Position numbers and translations under genes: made by a program
Shown here: positions 27,895 to 36,276 of the stretch, one piece after another
Layout of the letters: the number at the start of each line of letters is the position of its first letter
How positions within the stretch are numbered: the stretch's first letter is position 1
The notes under the pieces: generated by a model
What the model was told of the DNA's origin: nothing
Database searches by the model: none
What the model saw: the letters and a program-made list of their open reading frames with translations, nothing else
Assembly: GCA_036510675.1 (NCBI GenBank)
Contig: DATCDN010000118.1
Coordinates: 1 to 64,000, forward strand
Length of the DNA: 64,000 bases
DNA from: JAATGI01 sp036510675
GTDB lineage: Bacteria > Pseudomonadota > Alphaproteobacteria > ATCC43930 > CGMCC-115725
Direction: 5' to 3'

Positions 27895-28721
27895 AAACCC
27901 GCCATCGCCCGTACTTGCTCGGGCGTCGTGCCCGCGTCGCGCATCTCGGCCAAGGTCAGGGCGCGGTCGCGCTTGGCGAAGCGCTTGCCGCTGGCGTCGG
28001 TCAGCAGCGCGTGGTGATGCCAGCGCGGCACCGGCAGATCGAGCAGCGCCTGCAACAGGCGATGAATATGCGTCGCGGGAAACAGGTCGCGGGCGCGCGT
28101 CACCAGCGTCACGCCCTGGATCGCGTCATCGACCGTGACGGCGAGATGATAGCTCGCGGGTGTGTCCCGGCGCGCCAGTACCACGTCACCGAGCGATAGC
28201 GGATCGGCGGCGATGATGCCGGCTTCGTCGTCGATCCAGTGCAGCGGCCCGGTTAGCGCGAGGGCGCGCGCGACATCGAGCCGTAAGGCAAAGGCCGCCC
28301 CCGCTTCGATGCGGCGGTGGCGCTCATCATGCGACAGCGCCCGGCAGGTGCCGGGATAGACCGCGCCCTCCGGCCCATGCGGCGCCGAGGCGGCGCGCGC
28401 GATGTCGGCGCGGGTGCAGAAGCACGGATAGACCACGCCCAGCGCATCCAGCCGGTCCAGCGCCGCGCGATAATCGGCGAAATGGTCGGACTGGCGGCGC
28501 ACCGCGCCGTCCCAATCGAGGCCGAGCCAGCGCAGATCTTCGACGATGCCTCCGACATACTCGGCGCGGCAGCGCGCGCGGTCGATATCCTCGATGCGCA
28601 GCAGAAATTGCCCACCGCCCTCGCGCGCCAATCGCCACGCGAACAGCGCCGCATAGGCATGCCCGAGGTGCAGCCGCCCGGTCGGGCTCGGCGCGAAGCG
28701 GGTGACGAGGGGCGCTTGCAT
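27891..28721 (-). CDS. gluQ: Glutamyl-Q tRNA(Asp) synthetase
   Basis: The 276-residue product is a truncated glutamyl-tRNA synthetase lacking the anticodon-binding domain. This is typical of GluQ-RS, which attaches glutamate to queuosine in tRNA-Asp. The HIGH-type motif is FAPSPTGRLHLGHAYAALF and the KMSKS-equivalent is GKRFAKRDRALTL. Between them lies a zinc-binding insert with CFCTR and a downstream Y...C (VYPGTCR). The start fits a strand of divergent non-coding sequence before the SnoaL-like gene. Confidence 0.95.
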   Translation of the reverse strand: MQAPLVTRFAPSPTGRLHLGHAYAALFAWRLAREGGGQFLLRIEDIDRARCRAEYVGGIVEDLRWLGLDWDGAVRRQSDHFADYRAALDRLDALGVVYPCFCTRADIARAASAPHGPEGAVYPGTCRALSHDERHRRIEAGAAFALRLDVARALALTGPLHWIDDEAGIIAADPLSLGDVVLARRDTPASYHLAVTVDDAIQGVTLVTRARDLFPATHIHRLLQALLDLPVPRWHHHALLTDASGKRFAKRDRALTLAEMRDAGTTPEQVRAMAGF

Positions 28722-28811
28722 CGCGTAAGTTTAGCCGTGAGCCCAATCGCCATGCTAGTGATGGCGCCACGCGATTGGGGAAGGTGGCGCGTCGCCAAAG
28801 GGGAGAGAAAC

Positions 28812-29753
28812 ATGAAGCGGATTCTGTTGGGAACAATCGCGGCGCTGGCCGTCGGCGCGGCGCTGGCGGGGAGCGCGGTCGCGCAAACGCCGGCCTATCC
28901 CGATGTCGCCGATGTCTCGCACGCGACGCCGGCGGCGGCGGCCTATTTCAAGGCGTATTTCACCGCCAAGAGCCGGCACGATCCGAAGACGATGGTGCCG
29001 CTGTTCAACAAGGATCAGGTCACCTATATCGACGCGACGCTGGGCTGGCCGTTCTACAATTACAAGGCGCTCGACGATCTCTTTACCACCTACATGCCGA
29101 AATGGCCGGCCTCGGGTAAATCCTATCCGACCTGGATCATGGGCGACACCCATTCGGCGCTGGTCGGCTTTACCGATACGCCGGAACTGTTCGGCGGCGA
29201 AATCCGCATCCTCGCGGCGCTCGATTTCAAGGATGGCAAGATCACGCGCTGGGTCGATTATTGGGACGGCCGCTCGTTCGGTGCGCCTCTCGCCGCGAAG
29301 ATGCGCGCCCCGGCCGACAAATTCCCGACCGAGTTCAGCGTCAAGGTCACGGGCGAGAACGCCTCGGCCAAGATGCAAGAGACCGCGCACAAACTGGCGG
29401 CCGCCTTCGCCGGGGCCAACGCCACGGCCGCCGCGGCGATGTTCAGCAACGATGCGATCTATGAGGACATGGCGCTGCGCGTGCGCGTCGCCGGACAGGC
29501 GGCAATCGGGCGCTATCTCGGCCGCACGCTGGCGAAGCTGCCCTATGGCGTCGGCTCATCGGTGCGTCACGTCGTCGGCAGCGATCAGGGCGGCGGTTAC
29601 GAATGGACCGCCCCCGGCACGGTTCAGCGCGGCATCACCGCCATCGAACTCGATCCCGACGGCAAGATCGTCAAGCTGATGGCGACCTGGGACAATGCGA
29701 TGATGAGCGACGCCGACCTGAAGAACCTGGTCCTGCTGTCGATCGAACAATAG
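28812..29753 (+). CDS. Exported SnoaL/NTF2-like protein (paralogue A)
   Basis: The start is the ATG after GGGAGAG. The 313-residue product has a signal peptide (core ILLGTIAALAVGAALAGSAVA) followed by two NTF2-like halves: about residues 35-150 (YFTAKSRHDPKTMVPLFNKD to WVDYWDGRSFG) and 185-310 (HKLAAAFAGANATAAAAMFS to a final beta sheet). The fold binds small hydrophobic ligands, sometimes catalytically; no reaction can be named. An inverted paralogue starts four bases beyond its stop. Confidence 0.78.
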   Translation: MKRILLGTIAALAVGAALAGSAVAQTPAYPDVADVSHATPAAAAYFKAYFTAKSRHDPKTMVPLFNKDQVTYIDATLGWPFYNYKALDDLFTTYMPKWPASGKSYPTWIMGDTHSALVGFTDTPELFGGEIRILAALDFKDGKITRWVDYWDGRSFGAPLAAKMRAPADKFPTEFSVKVTGENASAKMQETAHKLAAAFAGANATAAAAMFSNDAIYEDMALRVRVAGQAAIGRYLGRTLAKLPYGVGSSVRHVVGSDQGGGYEWTAPGTVQRGITAIELDPDGKIVKLMATWDNAMMSDADLKNLVLLSIEQ

Positions 29754-29757
29754 GCCG

Positions 29758-30684
29758 TCAGTTCTCGCCCGACAGCAGGACCAGCGCATGGTACTGCGCG
29801 TCGGGCAGGAGTGAGCTGTCATAGACCGTTGTGAGGCGCGTGATCCTGCCGTCGCTGTCGAGGGCGAGGGCGGTGTTGCCGCGCTTTAGCGGGAAGGAAT
29901 CATCGGGGCGCCATTCATAGCCGCCGCCCTGATCGCTGCCGACGGTATGCGCCAGCGTCGCGCCTTTGCCATAGGGCAGCGCCACCAGCGCCCGGGCCAG
30001 ATAGCGCTCGATCGCGCGCCGGCCCAGGATTTGCGCGTGCAGCGCCATATCGTCGAACACGGCGTCGTTGCTGAACATGGCAGCCGCCATCTTGGCGTCG
30101 CCCGCCGAAAACGCCGCGTCGAGCCGCACCGCGACATCGTGAATCCGGCCGGTGGCGTTGCCGACATCGTCGTGGAAATCGGTGGGATAGGTCGGCTTGA
30201 TGCTGTTCTTGACCTGCGCGCTGCGGCCGTCCCAATAATCCATCCAGCGAATGATCTTGCCCTGATCGTCGAAGCTGACGGCGCCGAGAATGCGCAGCTC
30301 ATGGCCGAACAATTCCGGCGTGTCGGTGAAGGCGACCAGCGCCGAATGCGCATCGCCATAAATGCGCGTCGGATAGGACAGGCCGCTCGCGGGCCATTTC
30401 GGCATATAGGTCGTGAAAATCTTGTTCAGCGCGGCCCAGTCGGGCCAGATTCCGCCGGACGTCGCATCGATATAGAGCACCTTGTCCTTGGCGAAATGGC
30501 TCATCAGCGCATCGGGCCGGTGTTCGCTTTTCACCGTGAAAAAATCGCGAAACGCCGCCGCGACCGCGTTCGAGGCATGGGAGGTGTCGGCGATATCGGG
30601 ATAGGGCAGGGGGTCGGCCTGCGCCGCCGCCACGAAAGTGACCGCCATCCCGATTGCCGCAAGTCCCACCGTCCAACGCAACAT
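29758..30684 (-). CDS. Exported SnoaL/NTF2-like protein (paralogue B)
   Basis: The start is the ATG after a GGGGAG site; the longer frame extends into intergenic repeats. The 308-residue product has a signal peptide ending AAAQA, then the same two-half NTF2-like layout as its convergent neighbour. Shared blocks include YPDIADTSHAS, TTYMPKWPASG, GFTDTPELFG-like and VGSDQGGGYEW. The two probably arose by inverted duplication and then diverged in the first half. A periplasmic location is expected; the ligand is unknown. Confidence 0.78.
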   Translation of the reverse strand: MLRWTVGLAAIGMAVTFVAAAQADPLPYPDIADTSHASNAVAAAFRDFFTVKSEHRPDALMSHFAKDKVLYIDATSGGIWPDWAALNKIFTTYMPKWPASGLSYPTRIYGDAHSALVAFTDTPELFGHELRILGAVSFDDQGKIIRWMDYWDGRSAQVKNSIKPTYPTDFHDDVGNATGRIHDVAVRLDAAFSAGDAKMAAAMFSNDAVFDDMALHAQILGRRAIERYLARALVALPYGKGATLAHTVGSDQGGGYEWRPDDSFPLKRGNTALALDSDGRITRLTTVYDSSLLPDAQYHALVLLSGEN

Positions 30685-30804
30685 GGTTTTCTCCCCGGTC
30701 AAAAATCGTCTTGGCCCGCGAAGGCGCGCCATCCACGAATTTTTCCTCTCACCATAGGGTATGCAGGCACCTGCGTACAAACCTAGTCGTGGATGCCCCT
30801 GGGA

Positions 30805-30825
30805 TGCCCCGGCCAAGCCGGGGCA
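30805..30825. repeat. Short palindromic element
   Basis: A perfect 9-bp stem TGCCCCGGC/GCCGGGGCA with loop CAA lies in the 220-base divergent gap between the SnoaL-like gene B and the SDR gene. It resembles a single arm of the double-hairpin elements elsewhere in the window. I see no gene in the rest of this gap. Confidence 0.6.
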
Positions 30826-30904
30826 AGACGAATGAGAAAACTCGAGAGGGGATGCAAGGCTGGCGACGCTAGGCAAAGCGGCGCTTTGGTCGTAAACAAG
30901 GCGC

Positions 30905-31795
30905 ATGGCTCTCACGGATATTCGCGGCAAGACCGCCTTCATCACCGGCGCCGCCTCGGGCATGGGGCGCGGCATGGCGCGGGTGTTCGCGGAGGCGGGA
31001 TTGAACATCGCGCTTGCCGATATCGACCTCGCGACGCTGTCCGAGGCGCGCGATGAAATCGCGGCGCTGGGCGTCGATGCGCGCGGCTATCTCCTCGACG
31101 TTTCGGACCGCGCGCAAATGTATGAAATCGCCGACGCGGTGGAGCGCGATTTCGGCAAAGTGCATATCGTCTGCAACAATGCCGGCGTCGGCTCCGGCGC
31201 GCCATCGCTCGACGAGACGCCGGACGAGATTTTCGACTGGATGTTCGGGGTCAACACGATGGGCCCGATCCACGGCTTCAAGGCGTTCGCGCCAAAACTC
31301 AAGAAACATGGCGAGGGCGGGCATATCGTCAACACCGCCTCCATCGCCGGCATGCGCATGGCGCCGGGCATGAATAACGGCATCTATGCCGGGACGAAAT
31401 TCGCGGTGGTGGCGCTGTCCTTCGCCATGCAGGACGCGATGGCGCCGCATAATATCGGCGTCTCGGTGCTGTGTCCGGCCGGCGTCGATACCAACATCTA
31501 TCAGGCCGGCCGGGTGCGGCCCGAGCGGTTCGGCGGACCGTTCGAGCGCGACATATCGCCGGCGATGGTTGCCTTGCTGAAACAAGGTCTCTCCCCCGAC
31601 CAGATCGGGCGCTATGTGCTGCGCGCGGTCAGGGACAATGATTTTTTCATCTTCACCCACCCCGAGGCGCGTGCCTGGGTCATGGAATGGCATGCCCGCG
31701 TGATGCAAGGCTTCGACCGCGCCGATGAATTGCGCGGTCTCCTCGGCATCAACAACGCGCCGCAGCCCGATCTGGCGAAAATGCGAAAGCCTTGA
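30905..31795 (+). CDS. Short-chain dehydrogenase/reductase
   Basis: The product is a classical SDR of 296 residues. The cofactor motif TGAASGMGRGMA, the acidic residue in LADIDLATL (which favours NAD(H)), the CNNAGVGSG motif and the catalytic S...Y-x-x-x-K (NTASIAG, YAGTKFA) are all present. The substrate is unknown. The next gene starts immediately at its stop, so co-expression with the cyclase protein is likely. Confidence 0.93.
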   Translation: MALTDIRGKTAFITGAASGMGRGMARVFAEAGLNIALADIDLATLSEARDEIAALGVDARGYLLDVSDRAQMYEIADAVERDFGKVHIVCNNAGVGSGAPSLDETPDEIFDWMFGVNTMGPIHGFKAFAPKLKKHGEGGHIVNTASIAGMRMAPGMNNGIYAGTKFAVVALSFAMQDAMAPHNIGVSVLCPAGVDTNIYQAGRVRPERFGGPFERDISPAMVALLKQGLSPDQIGRYVLRAVRDNDFFIFTHPEARAWVMEWHARVMQGFDRADELRGLLGINNAPQPDLAKMRKP

Positions 31796-33646
31796 ATGGC
31801 CGAGACCGCGCGCAAGCTCGCCGCCATCTTGGCCGCCGATGTGGTGGGGTACAGCCGGCTCGCGGGCGCGGACGAGGACATGACCCTGGCGCGGCTTCGC
31901 GCGTTGCGCAGCGACCTGATCGATCCCGTCGTCGCGGTCCATCATGGCCGCTTGGTGAAACGTACCGGCGACGGCTCGCTCGTCGAATTCCGCAGCGTCG
32001 TCGACGCCACGCGCTGTGCCATCGAAATCCAGGACGGCATGGTCGTGCGCAATGCCGGTTTGCCGCCCGGGCGGTGCATTGCGTTTCGCATCGGAATTCA
32101 CCTTGGCGATGTCGTCGAGGAGAGCGACGGCGACCTGATGGGCGACGGCGTCAACATCGCCGCGCGGCTCGAAGGCATCGCCGAGCCAGGCGGGATTTGT
32201 CTTTCGGAGGACGCTTACCGTCAGGTGCGCGACAAGATGCCGGAGACTTTCGCCGATCTCGGCGAAAAGGAATTGAAGAATATCGCCCGCCCGATGCGGG
32301 TGTATTCCATCTCTCTCCAAAATAATTTCACCGCCCCGGCGAAAGCCGGGGCCCATCGTCCCGACACCTCAACTGGATCGAGCATGGACCCCGACTTTCG
32401 TCGGGGAGGGGATAAGATGGCGGGGATGGAGAAAGCCGCGCTCGCCTTGCCCGACAAGCCGTCGATCGCCGTGCTGCCGTTCCAGAACATGAGCGGCGAT
32501 CCAGAGCAGGATTATTTTGCCGACGGCATGGTCGAGGACATCATCACCGGCCTATCTCGGATCAACTGGCTGTTCGTGATCGCGCGCAATTCCAGCTTCG
32601 CCTACAAGGGCAGGTCGCCCGACATCCGCCAGGTCGGGCGCGAACTCGGCGTGCGCTACGTGCTCGAAGGCAGCGTGCGCAAGGGAGGGAACCGCTTGCG
32701 CATCACGGGTCAGCTGATCGAGGCCGAGTCCGGCTCGCATCTTTGGGCCGACAAGTATGACGGCGCGCTGGAAGATGTGTTCGAGCTGCAGGACCGCATC
32801 ACCGAAAGCGTCGTCGGCGTCATCGAGCCGAGCGTCCAACGGGCCGAGATCGAGCGCGCGCGCCGCAAGCCCCCGGACAGTCTCGGCGCCTACGATCTCT
32901 ATCTTCAAGCCTTGCCTTTCTTCGGCTCGGTCATGCCGGGAGATGCCGCGACCGGCATGGCGCTCATGGAAGAGGCTTTGAGGCTCGACCCCCATTATGC
33001 CGCGGCTCATGCTTATCTTGCCTGGGGCCTTGAAAGCCGGTTCGCGCGCGGCGGAATGAACCCGGCCGATGCCGAGGCGAGCGTCCGGCATGCGCGGCTC
33101 GCGGTCGCGCACGGCGGCGACGATCCGACCGCGCTCGCCATTGCCAGCCTTGCCCTTCTCCATATGGGGCACGATTTCGCGGCGGCGTCCGGGGCGGTCG
33201 AACGCGCCCTATCCCTCAACCCTTCCTGTGCCGCCGCGCTTTATTTCGGGGCTCATATTCATGCGTTCAGTGGCGATCCGGCTAAGGTCGAAGCCTACGC
33301 GCCCCGGGCGCTGCGCTTGAGTCCGTTCGACCCCTTGAGCTTCGAGGCGCACATCGCTATCGCGCTGGTCAGGATGCGCGAGGGACGCTATGCCGAAGCA
33401 GCCGCTGCCGCGGCCGAATCCATCAAGGCCAATCCGCGTTTCAGCACGCTCTACGCTTTCCAGGCCGCGTCCCTGACAATGGCCGGGCGCGGCGAGGAGG
33501 CGAAAGCCGCCGCGCGCCGGCTCCTCGAACTGGAGCCGAATTTCCGGGCCGGCAGTGCCTTCATTGTCTTCTTCGCGCAATTCGCCGTGCCGGCCGTGAT
33601 CGAGGTGATCGGTGAAGGCTTGCGACGCGTTGGCCTGCCGGAATGA
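31796..33646 (+). CDS. Class III adenylate/guanylate cyclase with TPR domain
   Basis: In the 616-residue product, residues 1-170 form a cyclase homology domain (AAILAADVVGYSRLAG with a metal-binding D, LVKRTGDGSLVEF, IGIHLGDVVEES, DGVNIAARLEGIAEP). Residues 220-330 contain the FlgO-like IAVLPFQNMSGDPEQDYFAD and YVLEGSVRKGGNRLRITGQL segments usual in this family. TPR-like repeats fill the C-terminal half. The linker (about residues 180-205) is encoded by a palindromic repeat that has inserted in frame. Start and SDR stop are adjacent. ATP versus GTP use was not resolved. Confidence 0.88.
   Translation: MAETARKLAAILAADVVGYSRLAGADEDMTLARLRALRSDLIDPVVAVHHGRLVKRTGDGSLVEFRSVVDATRCAIEIQDGMVVRNAGLPPGRCIAFRIGIHLGDVVEESDGDLMGDGVNIAARLEGIAEPGGICLSEDAYRQVRDKMPETFADLGEKELKNIARPMRVYSISLQNNFTAPAKAGAHRPDTSTGSSMDPDFRRGGDKMAGMEKAALALPDKPSIAVLPFQNMSGDPEQDYFADGMVEDIITGLSRINWLFVIARNSSFAYKGRSPDIRQVGRELGVRYVLEGSVRKGGNRLRITGQLIEAESGSHLWADKYDGALEDVFELQDRITESVVGVIEPSVQRAEIERARRKPPDSLGAYDLYLQALPFFGSVMPGDAATGMALMEEALRLDPHYAAAHAYLAWGLESRFARGGMNPADAEASVRHARLAVAHGGDDPTALAIASLALLHMGHDFAAASGAVERALSLNPSCAAALYFGAHIHAFSGDPAKVEAYAPRALRLSPFDPLSFEAHIAIALVRMREGRYAEAAAAAAESIKANPRFSTLYAFQAASLTMAGRGEEAKAAARRLLELEPNFRAGSAFIVFFAQFAVPAVIEVIGEGLRRVGLPE
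32333..32406. repeat. Palindromic element inside the cyclase reading frame
   Basis: Two perfect hairpins, GCCCCGGC/GCCGGGGC (32333-32340/32345-32352) and CCCCGAC/GTCGGGG (32389-32395/32400-32406), sit within the coding sequence between the cyclase and FlgO-like parts. The translation PAKAGAHRPD...DPDFRRGG is the familiar product of this repeat class. The reading frame is kept. Confidence 0.75.
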
Positions 33647-33663
33647 CCCCATCGTGAGGTAAG

Positions 33664-34587
33664 ATGCCGAAACAACCGAATTACTACGCCGCAGGCGGCT
33701 ATGACCGCGCGGCGAAGTTGCGCAAGGATGCCGACTGGCTGGCGGCGCGGCTCGATCATCCGCAACGCCTGATCGTGCCGGTGTGGCGCACCCAGAATCT
33801 GGTGACAACGGCACAGGACGGCGTGCCGCAACGGGCGGCGTTCCTGACGCGCGACCAAGTCTCCGGCGACTCGGCCGACGACGTGTTTCTTGGCCAGATC
33901 GAGGATCGCAGCTATTTCGCGCGCGATCTCTCGGCGATCGAGGCGCCGCTCGATCTCATCCGCTCGGACGTGCCGCTGGAATTCGCCGATCTGCGCCGGG
34001 TCGGGCCGCTGGTCGGCAATCAGGCCGGCTCGCTGATGGCGTTCGCGCGGGGGATTTTTTATTGGCACAGCCGCCACGGTTTTTGCGGCGTGTGCGGCGC
34101 GCCGACCCGGTCGGAAGAGGCCGGCCATGTCCGGCGCTGCACCAACGCCGCCTGCAACGCCCAGCATTTTCCGCGCACCGATCCCGCCGTCATCATGCTG
34201 GTGCATGATGGCGATCGCTGTCTCCTCGGGCGGCAGAAAATCTGGCCGAAGGGCATGCATTCGACCCTGGCGGGCTTCGTCGAGCCGGGCGAAAGTCTCG
34301 AGGATGCGGTGGCGCGCGAAGTCTTCGAGGAAGCCGGCGTGCGCGTCGCCGACGTGACCTATCACTCGTCGCAGCCCTGGCCGTTTCCGGCGTCGCTGAT
34401 GCTCGGCTTCCACGCCCGCGCGACCACGACAGAGATCACCATCGACCCAGACGAAATCGATTCGGCCGGCTGGTTCACGCGCGATTTCCTGAAACAGAAT
34501 ATGCGCGGCAGCAAGGAATTCTTCGTGCCGCCGGGTATCGCGGTGGCGCGCCGCCTGATCGACGACTGGCTCGCCGGCAACCCCTAG
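33664..34587 (+). CDS. nudC: NAD(H) pyrophosphatase / NAD-cap decapping enzyme NudC
   Basis: The 307-residue product has an N-terminal NUDIX-like lobe, a four-cysteine zinc ribbon (FCGVCGAP and RRCTNAACNAQHFP), and the Nudix box GFVEPGESLEDAVAREVFEE. The NudC-specific SQPWPFPASLMLGF follows. It cleaves NADH to NMNH and AMP and removes NAD caps from RNA. It begins 17 bases after the cyclase gene and precedes a small unknown gene by 12 bases. Confidence 0.95.
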   Translation: MPKQPNYYAAGGYDRAAKLRKDADWLAARLDHPQRLIVPVWRTQNLVTTAQDGVPQRAAFLTRDQVSGDSADDVFLGQIEDRSYFARDLSAIEAPLDLIRSDVPLEFADLRRVGPLVGNQAGSLMAFARGIFYWHSRHGFCGVCGAPTRSEEAGHVRRCTNAACNAQHFPRTDPAVIMLVHDGDRCLLGRQKIWPKGMHSTLAGFVEPGESLEDAVAREVFEEAGVRVADVTYHSSQPWPFPASLMLGFHARATTTEITIDPDEIDSAGWFTRDFLKQNMRGSKEFFVPPGIAVARRLIDDWLAGNP

Positions 34588-34599
34588 AAAAGGAACTTC

Positions 34600-35193
34600 A
34601 TGGCATCGCGATTTCGTCGGGGCGGCACCGTCTACGACAAGCACGGCCGGGCTTATGTCGTGGAGGATGTCGAAGGCGGCATCGTCTATTGTTCCACGGA
34701 GAGCGGCGTCGAGACGGAGTTTCCCGAAGCATCCCTGGTTACCGAAGCCGAGTGGAATGCGCGCCATACCCGCACCGCGAATGACCAGCGGGGCCCGCTC
34801 GGCGATCGGCTCTATGAGCGGGTGAAAGCATCGCGGGTCTATATGATGCCGACCGCGAAGCTCGATCCGGCCGCGTCGCGCGAAGTGCTGGCCAAAGTGG
34901 AGCGGCTGCTGCCCGGCATCCTCAATTTCACCGCCCTCGTCACCGCCGAGCGCGCCCTCGACGCCGAGGGCGATGGTGGCCTGTCGGATTTGTCCCTCGT
35001 GAAATGCCGCGAGGTGTTCGACGCCGCCAAGCCCGAAATCCGCGCCAGCCTGGTGGCCGGCCTGTTCGGCAGCCCCCCCGAGGTGTTTGTCGGCCTTGGC
35101 CGCCTCGGCGACAATCTGATGCGGGCGATGCTGGAGAAATTCCTCGACGCCTACGGCACCGAGTTCAATCAGTTCCGCGCTGGCCGGCGGTAG
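34600..35193 (+). CDS. Hypothetical protein, unknown function
   Basis: The 197-residue soluble protein has an N-terminal small beta domain (about residues 1-55: RFRRGGTVYDKHGRAYVVED to TEFPEASLVTEAEW), a linker, and a helical domain from about residue 65. The helical part includes VKASRVYMMPTAKLD, EVLAKVERLLPGILNFTALV and VFVGLGRLGDNLMRAML. I do not recognise the family. A GGAACTTC run precedes the start. Base composition matches the neighbours; the gene is probably co-transcribed with nudC. Confidence 0.65.
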   Translation: MASRFRRGGTVYDKHGRAYVVEDVEGGIVYCSTESGVETEFPEASLVTEAEWNARHTRTANDQRGPLGDRLYERVKASRVYMMPTAKLDPAASREVLAKVERLLPGILNFTALVTAERALDAEGDGGLSDLSLVKCREVFDAAKPEIRASLVAGLFGSPPEVFVGLGRLGDNLMRAMLEKFLDAYGTEFNQFRAGRR

Positions 35194-35203
35194 AGACAGT
35201 TAT

Positions 35204-35247
35204 CAGTTTACAGTTGTCAGTAACTGACGACTGACGACTGTAAACTG
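35204..35247. terminator. Long AT-rich inverted repeat between convergent genes
   Basis: Arms 35204-35221 and 35230-35247 pair over 18 positions with one G-U mismatch and an 8-base loop. The sequence CAGTTTACAGTTGTCAGT is AT-rich against its surroundings. It lies between the stops of the hypothetical gene and ilvE, so it probably works as a bidirectional terminator. Similar CAGTT/AACTG repeats are known as dispersed elements in other bacteria. Confidence 0.65.
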
Positions 35248-35251
35248 ACGG

Positions 35252-36154
35252 CTACGCCGCGCTTGCCGTCGCCGGCGCGCGACCGACTAGCGCGTCGAAA
35301 TCCGCCATCATCAGCTTGGTCACTTTGCCCGGCGTGAATTTGTATTTGCCGATCTCGGAGACGGGTGTCACCTCGGCGGCGGTGCCGGTGATGAAGACCT
35401 CGTCGGCGTTTTCGAATTCCTCCGGCCAGATCGCGCGCTCGACCACCTTGATGCCGCGCTTGCGCGCCAGCTCCATCACCACCTGGCGGGTGATGCCGTC
35501 GAGGAAGCAGTCGGGCGTCGGCGTGTGCAGCTCGCCCTTGATCGCCAGGAACACGTTGCAGCCGGTGCCCTCGGCGATCTGGCCGCGATAGTCGAGCATG
35601 AAGGCGTCGTCATAGCCGGCGGCCTCGGCGGCGTGCTTGGCGATGGTGCAGATCATGTAGAGGCCCGACGCCTTGGCATGAACCGGGGCGGTGTTGGGCG
35701 CCGGCCGCGCCCACGGCGACATCATCATGCGCAGGCCCTTGAGCCGCGCCTCGGGCGAGAAATAGGACGGCCATTCCCACACCGCGACCGCCATGTGGAT
35801 CTTGGTCTCTTGCGCCGACACGCCCATCTGCTCCGGCCCGCGCCACGCCACCGGACGGACATAGCCGTCGCTGATCTTCAGCGCCTCGACCACATCGTAG
35901 CAGGCGCGGTCGATCTGATCGGCGCTCCACGGAATCTCAAAGCCCAGGATGCGGCCCGACGCGATCAGCCGGTCGGTATGCTCCCGCAGCTTGAAGATCT
36001 TGCCGCCATAGACCCGTTCCCCCTCGAACACGCAGCTTGCATAATGCAGCGCATGGGTCAGGACGTGGATGTTGGCGTCGCGCCACGGCACCAGCTTGCC
36101 GTCGAGCCAAATGACGCCATCGCGATCGTCGAAGGGTGTGCTAGAGCTAGCCAT
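35252..36154 (-). CDS. ilvE: Branched-chain amino acid aminotransferase
   Basis: IlvE performs the last step of leucine, isoleucine and valine synthesis. The 300-residue length is normal for fold-type IV PLP enzymes. The PLP lysine is K161 in APVHAKASGLYMI. Other signatures are ALHYASCVFEGERVYGGK, IAEGTGCNVFLA and DGITRQVVMELARKRGI. The start is preceded by a duplicated 16-base block, and the GAGGA ribosome site lies within it. The gene is divergent from marR, a conserved alphaproteobacterial layout. Confidence 0.95.
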   Translation of the reverse strand: MASSSTPFDDRDGVIWLDGKLVPWRDANIHVLTHALHYASCVFEGERVYGGKIFKLREHTDRLIASGRILGFEIPWSADQIDRACYDVVEALKISDGYVRPVAWRGPEQMGVSAQETKIHMAVAVWEWPSYFSPEARLKGLRMMMSPWARPAPNTAPVHAKASGLYMICTIAKHAAEAAGYDDAFMLDYRGQIAEGTGCNVFLAIKGELHTPTPDCFLDGITRQVVMELARKRGIKVVERAIWPEEFENADEVFITGTAAEVTPVSEIGKYKFTPGKVTKLMMADFDALVGRAPATASAA

Positions 36155-36170
36155 GTCCTCGGTTCCCCAT
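36147..36170 (-). other. Seven-codon upstream ORF overlapping the ilvE start
   Basis: The duplicated block puts a second ATG with its own GAGGA site 16 bases upstream of the ilvE ATG and in another frame. It reads MGNRGHG and stops at a TAG that overlaps the second and third ilvE codons. If translated it would compete with or couple to ilvE initiation. Confidence 0.35.
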
Positions 36171-36182
36171 GTCCTCGGTTCC
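36151..36182. repeat. Exact 16-bp tandem duplication at the ilvE start
   Basis: CCATGTCCTCGGTTCC occurs twice head to tail (36151-36166 and 36167-36182). On the minus strand each copy carries GGAACCGAGGACATGG, that is, a ribosome site plus ATG. Nothing similar is seen elsewhere in the window. Confidence 0.9.
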
Positions 36183-36261
36183 TCGTGTGCCTCGCGCGGT
36201 AACTCGGGTATTTATGTTTTCGTCCCAAGCCCTTTCTCTATAACAAACCGCATCAAGATAA

Positions 36262-36276
36262 GTCAACATGTCTGAC
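36262..36276. promoter_or_regulatory. Possible MarR operator overlapping the marR start
   Basis: GTCA (36262-36265) and TGAC (36273-36276) flank a seven-base core containing ACATGT. The dyad covers the marR ATG in the divergent ilvE-marR gap. MarR proteins usually bind such short dyads and autoregulate. This is suggestive only. Confidence 0.3.

Noticed and set aside
30869..32356. 495-codon minus-strand frame opposite the SDR and cyclase genes
   Set aside because: The plus strand has full SDR and cyclase motifs; the minus-strand frame has none and ends in a repeat-encoded peptide.
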